Source: Trichosporon coremiiforme
Lineage: Eukaryota > Basidiomycota > Tremellomycetes > Trichosporonales > Trichosporonaceae
NCBI GenBank assembly: GCA_039545355.1
Contig: BCJJ01000022.1
Span: 310,001-374,000 of the forward strand
Reading direction: 5' to 3'
Length of the DNA stretch: 64,000 nucleotides
This document shows positions 1 through 11,559 of the stretch, in pieces; positions within the stretch are counted from its first letter, which is position 1, and each line of letters opens with the position of its first letter. Below the pieces are notes generated by a model. The model worked only from the letters and a program-made list of their open reading frames with translations, had not been told where the DNA came from and did no database searches. A program made the position numbers and the translations under genes.

Positions 1-928
1 GCGTCTTCGCTTACGCGCGTGCACGTGTGTGGGGCCGATGATGTCCTTGGTCGATATGTGAAAGCTTTCAATCCTCGTTCTCGTCGGGAAAGGATATTGC
101 AAGGCGGAGGATGTGGCAGTCACCATCGACGGAGGCGTTTTAGGTGGGCTCCTCCCTAAGTCGAATATGCAGTGCGGAACAACTCCGGATCATGTTGACT
201 CTGTGAAAATGAGCACCGAATAGGCGTTCTCCTTGCCGAGCCCGAAGCTGCCTGATGGTTCAGCTCCTTCTCATCAAACCCCATGACGACGAGCTTGACC
301 CAGTCCAACAGCCAGCGGCTGAGGGGGAAGTGAGTGCAGCGTTAACGTTAACTGCAGCTAGTCTCGGTGAGTACGATGTGATGAGTTCATAGAGCGCCAC
401 GAGTTGAATATGTGGTGCGCTGTGTGTCCTGGGCTAGGTCCGAAACGATGGGTCGTAGGAAGCGATCTGCTTGAGCTTGGCGCTGTACGACTATACTGTA
501 AACCAGCCTTGCAGCTGTGAGGCGGATTGTACATTTTGCCCAGCGATGCTTGCATTCGTTGACCATCTCCAAGCACGCAACGGGTTTGCACCGACGATCT
601 TCCAAGCATGCTCAAACCGAGGTCCGACCAATCTTCAGCAGCGTGGAGCCGTAGATCCCCGCACGCTTAAGCTGGTTTCTAGTCCATTGGCGGACGAAAA
701 GGGTTGAAAATTGGCAACGGCTCTCTCGTCAGGAAGAAGGCAGAGGTACAGCTGTACCTTGTTCCTCTCTGCTCGTTATCAGCTGTCGTCAGAAGTTAGT
801 AGCATGGTTAGCTCACAGACCCTGCTCCGGTGCTGCAGCTGCACCAGCGTGGTATATACAACATACACCTGAGCTGTGATTCTTCCTCCTCCTCCACTTC
901 GAGATGTGACAATGCTAACTGCTACGAA
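1..928. other. No gene recognised (left edge)
   Basis: Only short open frames occur here, with no recognisable protein features and no splice-connected exons on either strand. The stretch lies downstream of the DUF1776 gene, which ends at 929. It may contain that gene's 3' untranslated region and part of a neighbour beyond the window. Confidence 0.5.
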
Positions 929-2636
929 CTAATGAGCGTCGAGGCCGACCCAGGAGCCCTCGAGACCAGAGCTGGCGCTGCTCTGCGTCGTGCCGGCGGT
1001 GTGGATGGAGGAGACCAGGTCCTCGCCCTCGTGGTCTGAGGACGACGCCGAACCCGATGTCGGAATGTGGGCCGCCTTAGGAGGCGGGGCGGGGGCCGGG
1101 CCAGTCTCGCTCGGGAGTTGGACGACGTTCATGACTCGCGGCAGCGCCGAGGAGGGGAGGAGGGCGAGCGTGCGCGGGAGCCACGACCGCTGGCCAAGGT
1201 AGTATGTGTCGCCGTATGACGACTTGAGCGCGCTGAGGAAGCGGCTCTCGAACATCGACCAGTCGCGCGAGGCAACACCCAGGCCGAGGGTATAGAGCAC
1301 AGACCGCGAGATGCTACTGAACGTGCCGAAGAAGAGGTCACGGAAGACAGAGACGGCAGCGGTTGCGCTCGTCATGCTCTCGTGCAGACGCTGGCGAGCC
1401 TGCTCGCGGCGGCTGAGTGCTCGGCCCTCGGTGATGATGGCGGGGAGCGAGGGGAGGGTGATGTTGCCCACGTAGATGGACATCGAGCGGGCTCCCGACG
1501 CAGCAGTGAGGTTCGTGGCGAGCAGCTTGTGGTTGTGCGCTAAGACCTGGCTGCCGAAGGAGTCCGGGTTAGCCAGCCGCGAAGAAGAGGGGTAGATGGT
1601 GAGGAATCGCGGTGTATGTCCGTTGGCGTCTGGCGACATGAGCGTGGGGAGCGCGGGAAGAGCGCTCGGCTGGCTGGGCGGGGCCGGGTTCAGAGGATAC
1701 AGGCTGATGAAGGCGTGAATGCGTGGGACGAGCGCCTGCTTCGAGCTGTAAGGATCGCCAGTCGTCTGCGGGCCCTTGTTCTTGCAGGCAGGGGCCGGGA
1801 AGCGCAGCGTCAACGTGGCCAGCAGGCTGCGGTGGAAGGGAGGGAAGGTCGACGAGTCGTCGGTGTCGTAAATGAGGACACGGAGGGCGCCCTTCTCCTG
1901 CAGTCCAGACAAACGGCGCTCGAGAGCCTCAGCCTCCTTCACGAGAGGGACGGCGACGATGACAACGTAGCCAGCCTTCAGGAGGGAGGCAGTCAGCGGC
2001 ACGAGAATCGGCGGCGTCGGCGAAGGTGCGAGGATGACTGTCTGTTAGCTTGCGGAAGCTACAGCTGTGCTCGTTCTAGATTGCAGTGCGACCTGGTTGC
2101 CGCAACACCCAGACACTGCGCACTTTACCAACTTACCGATAGCCTCCTTGAGCATGCCGTTCTCGACGACACCACGATCTCCGAATTTCCGACGCAGCCT
2201 CCACTCCTGTCCTACGTTCGCGAACGGTCCGCAGCCTGTGGAGAGGCCGACATAGCCGATACCGGCTGTCACCGCGATGGCAACGCCGCCTCCGACCATA
2301 TAGGGGTGACGGCGCGCAACAGCGCCGGCGTGGTCGCACGCCCTTGACAGAGCGGACGGCTCGGGCGGCGGAGGGGTGAGAACGACAGGCTCCTCCTTGC
2401 CGAACGGCGGGAAGGGGATCGAGATCGACGGCGGGCCGTGCATGTTAAGCGTATCAACTGTGGGGAAGGTTAGGAACGTTCTCATGGTGTACTGTGCACC
2501 GAGACTCACTCAGCTCGTTTCCGACACGCTCGACGGTCTCGAGCACCTTGCCCGGCAGATCGTGCAGGTTGGGAGGGACCTGGGACTCGATCCACTCCTC
2601 GAGCTGGTCGAGCATCGCGCTCAGATCGATGGGCAT
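929..2636 (-). CDS. DUF1776-family protein
   Basis: Three exons read 2636-2510, 2457-2137 and 2037-929. The introns are 52 and 100 nt, with donors GTGAGT and GTAAGT and acceptors CCCCACAG and GACAG. Phases match at both joins and give about 518 residues. The N-terminus is short and polar, then proline-rich. One hydrophobic glycine/alanine segment at about residues 95-114 looks like a membrane anchor. The long last exon has the layout I associate with the fungal DUF1776 family, a degenerate Rossmann-like fold with 'YVVIVAVPLVKEAEALERRL' near its start. The molecular role is unknown. The start is the first ATG of the frame. The C-terminal ~60 residues are serine-rich and probably disordered. 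Family assignment is from recalled sequence character and is moderately sure. Confidence 0.75.
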
Positions 2637-3323
2637 GGCGTCTTATCACTTGATTGTGTCGGTTCGTTCTGACTGTGAGGCGTGACTGCTGAAGTTTGGG
2701 TTATAAAGTAGCGAGAGGCGGCGGAGGGTCGGTGCTCTCTGCGAACAAAGAAACAAATGGGCAGGCGTCGCAGCGGCTGCGCTATTGTCGTCGCGATGGG
2801 CGTGGCTGTGTCTGCTGTTGCGTGCTGGTGAGTGCTTTATCTGAAGATATATGGAGGCGAACAAGACGAGAGGGTACGAGAACGCAATGCCGAGGTGGAC
2901 ACGAAGCGCAAGCGTAAGCCGTCCTTTGCAGCGCAGGCGTGAGACTCGACGAGGTCACGAGATGTCCAACAATCTTGCCGTCATTGGTGCGAAGCGTCTT
3001 CCCTTTGGCTGGGTGGCAAATCAAAGCCGGCTCAAGCTGATAAGCGTCAGGGACAATCGGCACATGACCATCCCAGCTGGCACACTTGACACGTAATAAA
3101 ACCACGTGGCTTGATTTCTGGATCGTCCTCAGCGGGATGAAACATGAGCTCTTGTGACGTCACTAGCCTAGTCTCGTCCTCCTCCTGAGAAGAGGCACCA
3201 TACGTACGTCAGGCCTCACCGCGCAGCGGTGGCATGCGGCCGCAACACGTCCTTTTTATCTTCGCGTCGCCCCTCACACTCATTTCTACATCTCCAGGCG
3301 CAAATCCCTTGTGTATACACACC
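2637..3323. other. Divergent intergenic region
   Basis: About 690 bp separate two genes transcribed away from each other (DUF1776 on the minus strand, the single-pass membrane protein on the plus strand). No coding sequence is convincing. The interval should hold both promoters and contains a perfect CRE palindrome, listed separately. Confidence 0.5.
3155..3162. promoter_or_regulatory. CRE/ATF palindrome TGACGTCA
   Basis: A perfect 8-bp TGACGTCA palindrome lies 162 bp upstream of the ATG at 3324, in the divergent promoter region. This is the classical binding site of CREB/ATF-type bZIP factors. Use of the site is inference only. Confidence 0.4.
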
Positions 3324-4323
3324 ATGTCTTCATACTCCTCCCAGAACAACGTCAAGGACGACCTTGACGAGCAACGCTCCGAGTTCAAGCAGCGCGTCAA
3401 CGCCAGGCTTGAGGAGGATGCTAAGAACGACCCTAACCCGTGAGTGCAGGGAGCGGGCCCTCAACGCGTCGGGGACCGTCCGGTAGAGACGCCATTCTGC
3501 CAATGCTTGTGGACGGGCGTCTCACATTGCGTTGGCGTAATGACAATGTCGGATGTGGCGTGTGGCGCTCTTCAGACCTATTCCGGGCGTCGAGGCGCGA
3601 CCTCGAACCGGGACTAACCGCAGTGCGTCGCTCTCCGCCAACCCGAAGAAGAAGGTTGATGTTGACCGCCCCAATGTCGACCCTCCGCTCAAGAATGTGT
3701 CCATGAACAAGTTGTGAGTGCGCGCCGCTCAATGTTGCTCCTGCATCTCAGCTGACCTTTCAGCCTCAACTACCTTGTCGGTGGCCTCCTTCTCCTTGTT
3801 GTCTTCTACATCTGGCGTGTCACTGTCTGGGCCCACAACGCTGGGGGCTACTGGAACCTCATGACCGGTCGCCGCCCCACGGCTGAGGAGAGCCTAGCGA
3901 AGTTCGCCAAGACTGCCGCCTCCTCGCAGTCGTCCGTTTCGTCTGCTGCCTCTTCTGCTGCTTCCTCCTCGACCCGCGCTTCTTCAGCCAAAACTACGAC
4001 CACCAAGACCAAGGTCAAGAAGGCCGGGTCCAACAACCCCCACCACGAGGTATGCTTGCAGATGTTGAGGATCGCAGCTGCTGACCGTCCAGGATGTTCC
4101 TGACAAGAAGGACGTCGAGACTATGGTTTGGGAGCTTGCCCAAGCCCTCGGTGTCAAGCCTGCCGACCTCTCGAACGCCATCCGCCCCCTCATTGACCCT
4201 ACCGTTAACGACGCCCAAGCCGCTGTCCGCGCTGCCAAGTCGGAGGAGCCTGCCGCGACCACTGCCGAGAAGGACAACAACAACCCTGGCTTCATCGACA
4301 TCGTTGAGGCTTTCATTGAGTAA
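3324..4323 (+). CDS. Single-pass membrane protein, unknown function
   Basis: Four exons (3324-3439, 3624-3713, 3764-4049, 4093-4323) give a 240-residue protein. The introns are 184, 50 and 43 nt, and all phases agree. The first ~68 residues are highly charged ('DDLDEQRSEFKQRVNARLEE', then a lysine/proline segment). A strong hydrophobic stretch follows at about 70-88 ('LVGGLLLLVVFYIWRVTVW'). After it come a Ser/Ala-rich, likely disordered linker, a basic KTKVKK patch, and an acidic C-terminal domain containing 'MVWELAQALGVKPADLSNAI'. With no signal peptide and one internal membrane span, it looks like an anchored organelle-surface protein. I do not recognise the family. It is convergent with the SUMO-like gene, with 178 bp between stops. 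The gene model is solid; the function is open. Confidence 0.85.
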
Positions 4324-4501
4324 ACCCGACTTCCGGACATTTGCTTGTTTCCCCTGCCCAGCCACGAGATATCTTGGAACGATGTAGAGACTCACACAAC
4401 AGAAGTGAAGAATACGGACATGAATAGCGTACAACACAGACTACCGTGACCCCAGCTGACTCATCTCCTCCGGATCCCACTGATGCAGCGCATTACCACA
4501 C

Positions 4502-5941
4502 TCAATTGACGTCCACCAAATCTCCCGACTCCAGATCCATTTCAGAAATCTCCGTTTCGGGATCGAAAGATTCGCCGTCGAAGTGGAGCCTCATGTTGTC
4601 GGCGCGGGCACCGGTGATGCCGAACTTGTTGCAGAAGTGGCGACAGATACTGCCGGCCGTTGTCGTCAATCTGACCTGAAGACGCAGATTGCCTTCCTCA
4701 CCGCGCACGATGAATTTGATCTTTTCGACCGTGTCCTCCGTCGGAAGCTCGACCGGAGAAGCAGCAGCCGGTGCTGGCAATCCAGACTCCCCGTCTTCCG
4801 CATCTGGCTCGGGGGACATCTCCGCAGCAATCCGTTCCCTGCGCTTCCGTTCCTCCTCGTCCTGAATCTTTCGCCAGATCGCTTTCTCGTATCCTTCTGT
4901 TTCGGTCAGCGTTGCAACAGACTCATCACTCACGCAGCTGCCCTTGGTCACTGATGTCTAGATCAACGGGGCTCTGGTTGGTGGCGAAGATCCTGTGCCC
5001 GTTATGCACGAGGACGATGTCGGATGTCGGCTTGTTCAGCGTTTCAGCCAAGGCTACGACGATGCGCCTGATGGGATCGTTCTGTTGTCAGCTGTGTGAC
5101 GGACACAGCAAAGCTCACCCTCGGAATGTGGAAGACCCTTGGCTTCTCGTAGTGGTGAATGGCCTTCGTACTAGCACGCTGCTTCATGTCCGGATCTGCG
5201 ACCATAGTAACGGTGATCGCGATAGCGGGCCCCTTGTTGGCTGAGTCTTCATCGTCACTGTCGGAGTCTGAATCTGAAAGGGTGTGTGCCATGGCTGCAG
5301 CTTCGACGGAGTCCCAGTGGTCACTGCGGTCAGTTTATGCCCGGTCGGCACAACATACATGAGACTTTGTCGCATCCGAGCTTCCCTCTCTGGGTCGTGG
5401 ATTGTCTCGGGCGGCGGCGTCAGTTCGACGCGGCGACGGACCTCCTTGGCCTTCCCCTTCCCCTTGCCGTTTCCATTGTAAACCTCGGCTGATGATGTCG
5501 TCTCGACCACCTCGACGTCCGAATCAGAGAGAGGTCTAATGTTAGCTGAAAGTACAAAACCTAGCTACTCACATGGGCTCCTCGCTTGCTCTTCTGGGCT
5601 CCGATGTCCCTCGCCTGCTGGCCGGCTTGCGTGCAGTCGAGCTCCGTGTCCACTCGGGAAGCGACGGCTTTGGCTTAGGTTTGTATCTCCGCTTCTTACG
5701 CGGTCCCTCGTCATCTGATGGCTCTGAGTCACCGACCTCGATCGGTGAGTCGTCTCGGAGAGGAGCTGGTCGGTGTAAGTAATGTGCACACGAACGCACC
5801 TTTGGACCCGCGGGAGGGAAGGTCGCAGATACACTCACCTCTTGCGAGCCCGGTCCTAGCTTTGGCGGTGAAGAACTCGTCGTCGCTGTCCGATTCGGAG
5901 TCAGACACCTCAACTGCCCGCTCTTTGCCCTTGGTGCTCAT
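4502..5941 (-). CDS. Rad60/Esc2/NIP45-type protein with two SUMO-like domains
   Basis: Six exons (5941-5839, 5765-5573, 5535-5359, 5323-5119, 5081-4934, 4896-4502) encode about 406 residues. Four of the five introns are 35-37 nt and the first is 73 nt. The N-terminal half is acidic and serine-rich, with repeated SUMO-interaction-like patches ('VEVSDSESDSDDE', 'PIEVGDSEPSDDE', 'SDSDVEVVE') and a basic KKRRYKPKPKP run. A first ubiquitin-like region lies at about 180-275 and contains 'IVVALAETLNKPTSDIVLVH'. The last ~75 residues form the best SUMO-like domain ('IKFIVRGEEGNLRLQVRL' ... 'MDLESGDLVDVN'). This order is that of Rad60/Esc2/NIP45, which support SUMO-dependent genome stability and replication-fork repair. 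It shares a 240-bp divergent promoter with the glutaredoxin-like gene. Confidence 0.85.
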
Positions 5942-6181
5942 CGTCGGTGTCGGTGTAGTAAGGGAGCGAGGAAAGAAGGGGAAAGCGGAAGACTCGGTTA
6001 TGTTGTGGTACTGAAACCGTCGGTGGAGGGCAGGAACGGATTTGTTGACAATGCGCAGAGGCTTGAGGGCCGGGTCCAAAACCGCCGCTATCACTGCAAC
6101 GACCGGGGACACTTGAGGGCATCCTGACTTTCTGATGTCCTGAGCCACTCTCGTGTCCAACACACTACGCACAAATCCGCT

Positions 6182-6605
6182 ATGCCGCCCCGCGTTCCGA
6201 TATCACGTTTGCCAAGGCTGACGCTGTTCACCGGCGGCCCAGAATGCGGCTTGTGTGAAGTAGGTCATACGCTGCTGAGAGATAGACGGAGCTAACTTCC
6301 AGGTCGCCCTCGACTATCTCGACCTCGTTTACGAGACGCACCCCTTCGACTTGGAGCTGTTCAATATTCGAGATCCACCGAAAGAAGCTGATCCTATGGA
6401 GGCAAACAAGTGGAAGCGTATGTACCAGTACGACATCGTGAGTGAGGAGAGCAGCTGTTGGTGCAATAGTAGCTGACATTGGCAGCCCGTCCTTCACCTC
6501 GAGGGGCAGGAGATCCAGAAGAACCGTATCAACACGCCAGAGCTGAAGAAGATTCTTGAGGACTGGCAGGCCCAGAGGACGAAGGACGAGCAGGCTTCGA
6601 AGTGA
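6182..6605 (+). CDS. Glutaredoxin-like (DUF836) small protein
   Basis: Three exons (6182-6259, 6303-6437, 6486-6605) encode 110 residues. Both introns (43 and 48 nt) fall in phase 0. The fold is thioredoxin-like: β-strand 'LTLFTGGPECGLCE' with a CxxC redox pair (Cys-Gly-Leu-Cys) at about residues 22-25, then a helix, then 'FDLELFNIRDPP', and the cis-proline strand 'YDIPVLHLEGQEI'. These are hallmarks of the short glutaredoxin-like DUF836 family, related to yeast YDR286C. The N-terminus 'PPRVPISRLPRLTLF' is basic and could target mitochondria, but it is short. The gene is divergent from the SUMO-like gene and convergent with Prp40, with only 91 bp between stops. The substrate is unknown. Confidence 0.88.
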
Positions 6606-6696
6606 AGGGCGTCATTCGCTCAGGGCGACCCCGCATGGCCACATCATTTTCATCACGACACTAGACATCATATGCATCGAACATTACTCTAGCAAT

Positions 6697-9037
6697 CTAC
6701 TGACCGACATTGTGAATAGTCTCGCTACCCTTGCTACCCTCCAGGTTCTCAAGATACTCTCTGAGCCACTGCTCTCGCTCCTCGGGCACGTGGTCGAACT
6801 GGCGGTACCTCCTGTCTCGCCTGAGGATCGACTTGATCTCGCCAAGGTCGATCTTCTGCGCGAGGTCGACCATGTTCTTGTCCTTGCCCTCCTCATCGTC
6901 AGCCATCTCTTCGTCCTTGATCTTGGAGGCGTCCGCATCAATCTCCTTGTTGCGCATGCGGCCCCAGAAGTCGACGAAGCTGTTCTCTCCGAGCAGCTCA
7001 ACGAACTCGGCGCGCGCTTTCTCCTCCCGGGACTGGATCCACTGGTCGTAACGTTCCTCGAGTGAGCGAGCGTCCAGGCCAAGTCGTGCGACGACCGGGT
7101 CCTCAACGACGAGCGGGTAGACAGTGTCGAAAGGCGTGTCAAGCTGAGCGTGGAGGGCGAAGAGGGCGTGCAAAGCGTTGTCGCGCTTGCCGCCGAGGCG
7201 GGCGACGTGGCCCTCAAACAAACGCTGCTTGTCACCCTTGCGCAGGGCGGGATGGGCGAACCGCCGGTCCTGCTGCAGGATAGCCTTCGCCTCCTCCCAC
7301 GTCACGGCGTCACGGATGGCATCTGTCAGCAGCGAGCTGAACATGCGCTCGCCTTCCTCACGGCCGGCGTCCTTGCGAGACTTATCGACCTCCTCGGACA
7401 TCTTCGCCTGCTGCTCCCGCACAGACTGCTCACGCTCGCGCAGACTCGCCTGCTGCCTCTCCTTGCGCTCGCGGATCTTGCGCTCCGCGGCAGTCTCGGT
7501 TGACTCCGCCTCAGTTTCTCCGAGCGTCTTGACGTACTTGTTGAAGAGTTCCTCGCGCAGCGAACTCGAGCCGACAGCATCGTATCGCGGGTCGTTCTTG
7601 ATACCCTGCTTGGCCTGCGACCACGGCGCTCCCGGTGTAATGTCATCATCCTCCTTGAGAAGCTCCATGAAGTCGGCTTCCGCGCGCTGAGCGTCCGCCC
7701 GCTTGCGCTCACCAAGCTCACGCAGATGCGTCTTGAAGAGCTTCTCACGTTCTCGGTCGTCGCGTCCGTACGAGTAGAACGCCTTCTCCTTGCGGTACTT
7801 GCGGCGGAAGTCGTCCCATCGTGTACGCGTCGAAGTAACCTGCTCTCGAAGCAGGGCGCGGTAGTCTCGCTCCGGGTCGGCCTTCTTCTCCACAGCAGGC
7901 TTCGGCTTGTTGAGTCTTCGAGCTCGGCCAGCATCGCGGCAGTAGTCCTCATAAGCCTCCCTCCGCTCCTTCTCCGACGGCAGGAGAACGTATCGCGGAT
8001 CGTTGACAAACAACGGCAGGGAAACATCCCACGGTGCGAAAGGTGAGATCTCCTTCTCTGCGAGTAGTGCCTGAATGTCAGCTCGCACAAAACACCGAAG
8101 CTTACCTTGAACAGAGCGCGGCCCTCCTCCAAGGAGACCTTCACCTCGGACTTGGCAGCGAAGACCTTCTTGGCAGCCTCCTCCTCGGCCTTCTTCTGAG
8201 CAGCTTCCGCATCCTCGGCATCAGCGGCCGCCTGCTTGTCCGCCTCAGCGAACTCAGCAGCAACAGCCTTCATCCACGCCTCCTCATCCTCACCCTCAGG
8301 CGCATACTGCTCCTCATCTTCCTCCTCCTTCTCCTCGTTCTTCTTCAGCGACTTAGCTTCCGGCGCGCCCTCGGCTTGGTCGGCAGCCTTGCGCTTCTTC
8401 TCCTCGGCCTTACGTTTGCGCTCTTCCGCAACTTCTGCGCGAATACGCTCCTGCTCACGTATCCTCTCGAGACGCTCTGCCTTTTCCTTCTCCTCTTTCT
8501 CGAGACGTTCAGCCTCGTCAAACGCGGCGACAGCATCCGCGATCTCAGGCGGGACGGACCATTCGGAACGCTTCGTCTCCCTTTCGAAGTAGAACGTGTG
8601 GCCTTCGTTCGTGGTAACACGCGTCCAGCCAGTACCAGGGATAGGAATCTTGACCTTAGCCTTCTCCTTCTTGCGCTTCTTCTCGGTGGGAGGGACGGCG
8701 GGGGCGGCCGGCGGAGGCACCGGCGCGGCAGGGACAACCAGAACTGGACGGCGATACGTGGATGTCTTCGTGGAGGCGTTATAGTAGTAGGGCGTCTTGC
8801 CGTCCGGAGCTGTATGTTAACTTCAATGATGCGTCGCACATACCAAGGTGCTCGCTCCATCCTGGAGGAAGAGGAGGCGGGAAGTTGGGCATCATGTTGG
8901 GCGGCGGCATCGGATAGCCAGGAGCACTATGCGTCAGCTAAGCTGCGATCGACTTAAACTTACCTAGCCGGGGCACCAAAACTGGGACCTCCACCAGGCG
9001 GTCCAGGAGGCATGCGACCACCAGCACCGGAAGCCAT
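6697..9037 (-). CDS. PRP40: Pre-mRNA-processing factor Prp40 (WW and FF domains)
   Basis: Four exons (9037-8964, 8926-8844, 8809-8106, 8070-6697) encode about 744 residues; the introns are 34-37 nt. After a Gly/Pro-rich start comes WW domain 1 ('LPPGWSEHLAPDGKTPYYYN'), interrupted by an intron; its second signature tryptophan is tyrosine. WW domain 2 ('GTGWTRVTTNEGHTFYF' ... 'SEWSVP') follows at about 110-140. A long Lys/Glu/Ala coiled-coil linker leads to a series of FF domains from about residue 280 ('FKALLAEKEISPFAPWDVSL', then several similar repeats). Prp40 is a U1 snRNP component that bridges the 5' splice site to the branch-point protein through its WW domains. The first ATG is used because it opens a continuous spliced frame. 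Only ~270 bp separate it from Arp1. Confidence 0.93.
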
Positions 9038-9305
9038 TTGTGGATGGAAGATGTGGAGAGGGTGAGTGACGAGTTGGTGATGATCAGAGAAGTGGAGGGC
9101 TCATGAAATCGTGAATTCGCTGTTTTGGGTGGCGGCATTTTCAGGGTGTATCAACGTGCGGAGTTGGCACCCCTCCAGCTGATCGATCGACGCGACGAGC
9201 ACGCTACAGGCCATGACTCTTGATGATTGGTATACATGGCAAAGTATATGAGAAGCCTCTGATTATGCCTCATACAATGGATTACGCGTTACTATAAACT
9301 ACTGA

Positions 9306-10905
9306 CTAAAATGCCTTCTTGTGGATGATGTCCGGATCCTCCTTGTACTCATCAGCCGACACCCACATCCTCTTGAATGTGCTCAGTCCGGCCAGAATCG
9401 ATCCTCCGATCCAGGTAGAGTACTGCTGTCAGCATGAATACCAAGGCAGTAGTTTACCTTGCGTTCTGGCGGGGCGTAAATCTTCAGTTTGACATCCTTC
9501 AAGGCGAGCTTCTTCACCTCGTTCAGCAAACGGTCACCGAAGCCTGGATGTTAGTACGGCAAACACGTTAGCAGCTCACCAGTGCACAGCGTTGAGCCGC
9601 CGGAGAGAACGATATTTGAGAAGAGGCTCTTCCTCAGGTCCATGTCGCAGCGGTTAATCGAGTCGACGATGACCTGGTGCACACCAGGGTACTCCTGTCC
9701 AACGAGTTCTGGGTTGAAGAGGATCTCCGGGGCAAGGAATCGCTCGGTTCCGAGCTGGATCACCTTACCATCGGGAAGACGGAATTCCTCCCAAGCACCA
9801 GCGTGATCTTTCTCCTCCTTGCTCGGGTTGAGAGAAAGGTAACAAGTCTTCTCCTTGATGGTACGCACGACCTCCTTCTCCGCCGACGTGTGCAAATAAT
9901 GTCCAGCTTTGCGGAGCAGGAGCTGCAGGTGGTCGGTTACATCGCGTCCAGCGAGGTCTATCCGTTGGATCGCGTGAGGCATGCTGAAGCCTTCGTACAC
10001 CGGAACAGCGTGGGTCACTCCATCACCGGAGTCCAGGACGATACCAGTTGTTCGTCCAGTTGAGTACCTGGGCATCAGCAACGTTAGAGATCAGCTCCAC
10101 GCACAGACTCAGAATGGCTTGAACACTCGTGAAGAAAGCCGGAACGTTGAACGTCTCAAAGAAGATCTGGGCAGCGACATCGCGGTTCTGGCGCGGGTTC
10201 AAGGGGGCTTCGGTCAGGAGAACAGGATGCTTGCTGTCAGCTGAATCGCCGTTCGCCGTGCGTACGTACCTCCTCGCTCAACGCCTTCAATCCCTCGTTG
10301 TAGACCCAGCCCCAGATCCTCTCCATGTCGTCCCAGTCCGTTACAACGCCGTGCTCCATCGGGTATTGAATCTTGAGCAGTCCGCGGTACTCCTGTGCTC
10401 GCTTTCCGATGAACAGCTTGTCCTCGAGACCGCCTGCCATCACACGCTGGTGCTTCGGCCGTCCGACGCTGGTGTTAGCTCATTCTTTTCACAGAAGAGT
10501 TGCCGTCCGTCCGCGAGTCCAGAAACACAGACATCCTTCTGCGAAAGGCGGTCCGGACCTTCCTCTTCGCACAGTCATGAGTTGATCGGTGCCCGGTAAC
10601 TCACAAGCTAGGAATGTAGCAACTCGGCTGCTCCTGGCCGGCGAAGCCCGCCTTAATAGTTCCAGAGCCCTATTTGTGTCAGCTCTGCTACTCAGTCGAA
10701 GAATCCGTCATTCCTGCGGGGTCGTTCGGGATAGGTGCGCAGTGCTCTCTCGCGCGAAGGTCGCAGCGCTGGAGGAAGACCGTTGAGATCAACAAGCAAG
10801 ACTCACATTGTCGATGACGACGGGCTGGTTCGTAAGACTGCGCCATTAGCACCCTGCCTATGTGGGGTAAGCTCGGACTCACACGTCGTCGAACTCTGTC
10901 GCCAT
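9306..10905 (-). CDS. ARP1: Actin-related protein Arp1 (centractin)
   Basis: Eight exons (10905-10883, 10837-10807, 10669-10605, 10468-10270, 10229-10105, 10067-9580, 9543-9458, 9422-9306) give 377 residues, the normal Arp1 length. Actin-fold signatures are all present: '[20 protein letters not shown]' (phosphate loop 1), '[12 protein letters not shown]', '[14 protein letters not shown]' (phosphate loop 2), '[11 protein letters not shown]' (adenosine motif) and '[14 protein letters not shown]'. The opening residues and the C-terminus '[10 protein letters not shown]' are typical of Arp1 rather than conventional actin. Arp1 polymerises into the short filament of dynactin, which links dynein to cargo and positions nuclei. 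One intron ends in AAG (gctgacagcaag). The divergent neighbour begins 655 bp away. Confidence 0.95.
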
Positions 10906-11559
10906 CGTGGGCGAGGTGGCTGCTGTATTGCGGTGATCGAGATATTAGGTGACCTCCAGCACAAGCGCGATCTTCTGGTGACGATGTGGCCAGCGTGCAG
11001 CGGTACCTGCGAGACGCGCGACGCGCCGCCGAACAGGGAGGACTGATTAAACATTTCGCGTGGACACCACGCCCGAACCTCCACCTCCACCACAACGGTG
11101 CTGCGCTCGGTAAACGTTGCGGCGAGCTACATAACTGCGCTCCCGACGACTGGTCCCACAGAGCACTCGCCAATCGCTCGTCGTCGGTGTATTTATAGCT
11201 TCGGACTAACGTTGATTGCTACCTTTCCATGCCTTTTATGAGTGCTCAACTCCACCCTCGATCACGTTGACAGCGTCGCCAGTGCGGCGAGTTTTGCAGT
11301 ATAACCAGTATTACCTGGCCAGGTAATGGGATCTGCCTCCAGTTGCCTCCGATGTAAGGCACAATCACGGGGCCAAGAGCACGGGACGGCGATGCTGACA
11401 TGAGCTGACGACCACACTCCCACTGCAACGTGTAACAAATCATCGCTTGAACTATCGAACCTACTGATATATCCTCCTCGCGCGTCCGCGGACCCACGTT
11501 GGTGCCCGTGGATCACACCATTTTGAGAGCTAGGCGCTACCCGAAGACTTATAACTGCC
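10906..11559. other. Divergent intergenic region
   Basis: About 650 bp lie between Arp1 and the first tandem paralogue. I see no coding exon. A/T-rich stretches around 11185-11200 and 11545-11555 could be promoter elements. Confidence 0.4.

Noticed and set aside
8034..8957. 307-codon plus-strand frame opposite PRP40
   Set aside because: Leu/Arg-rich antisense of the Glu/Lys-rich linker.
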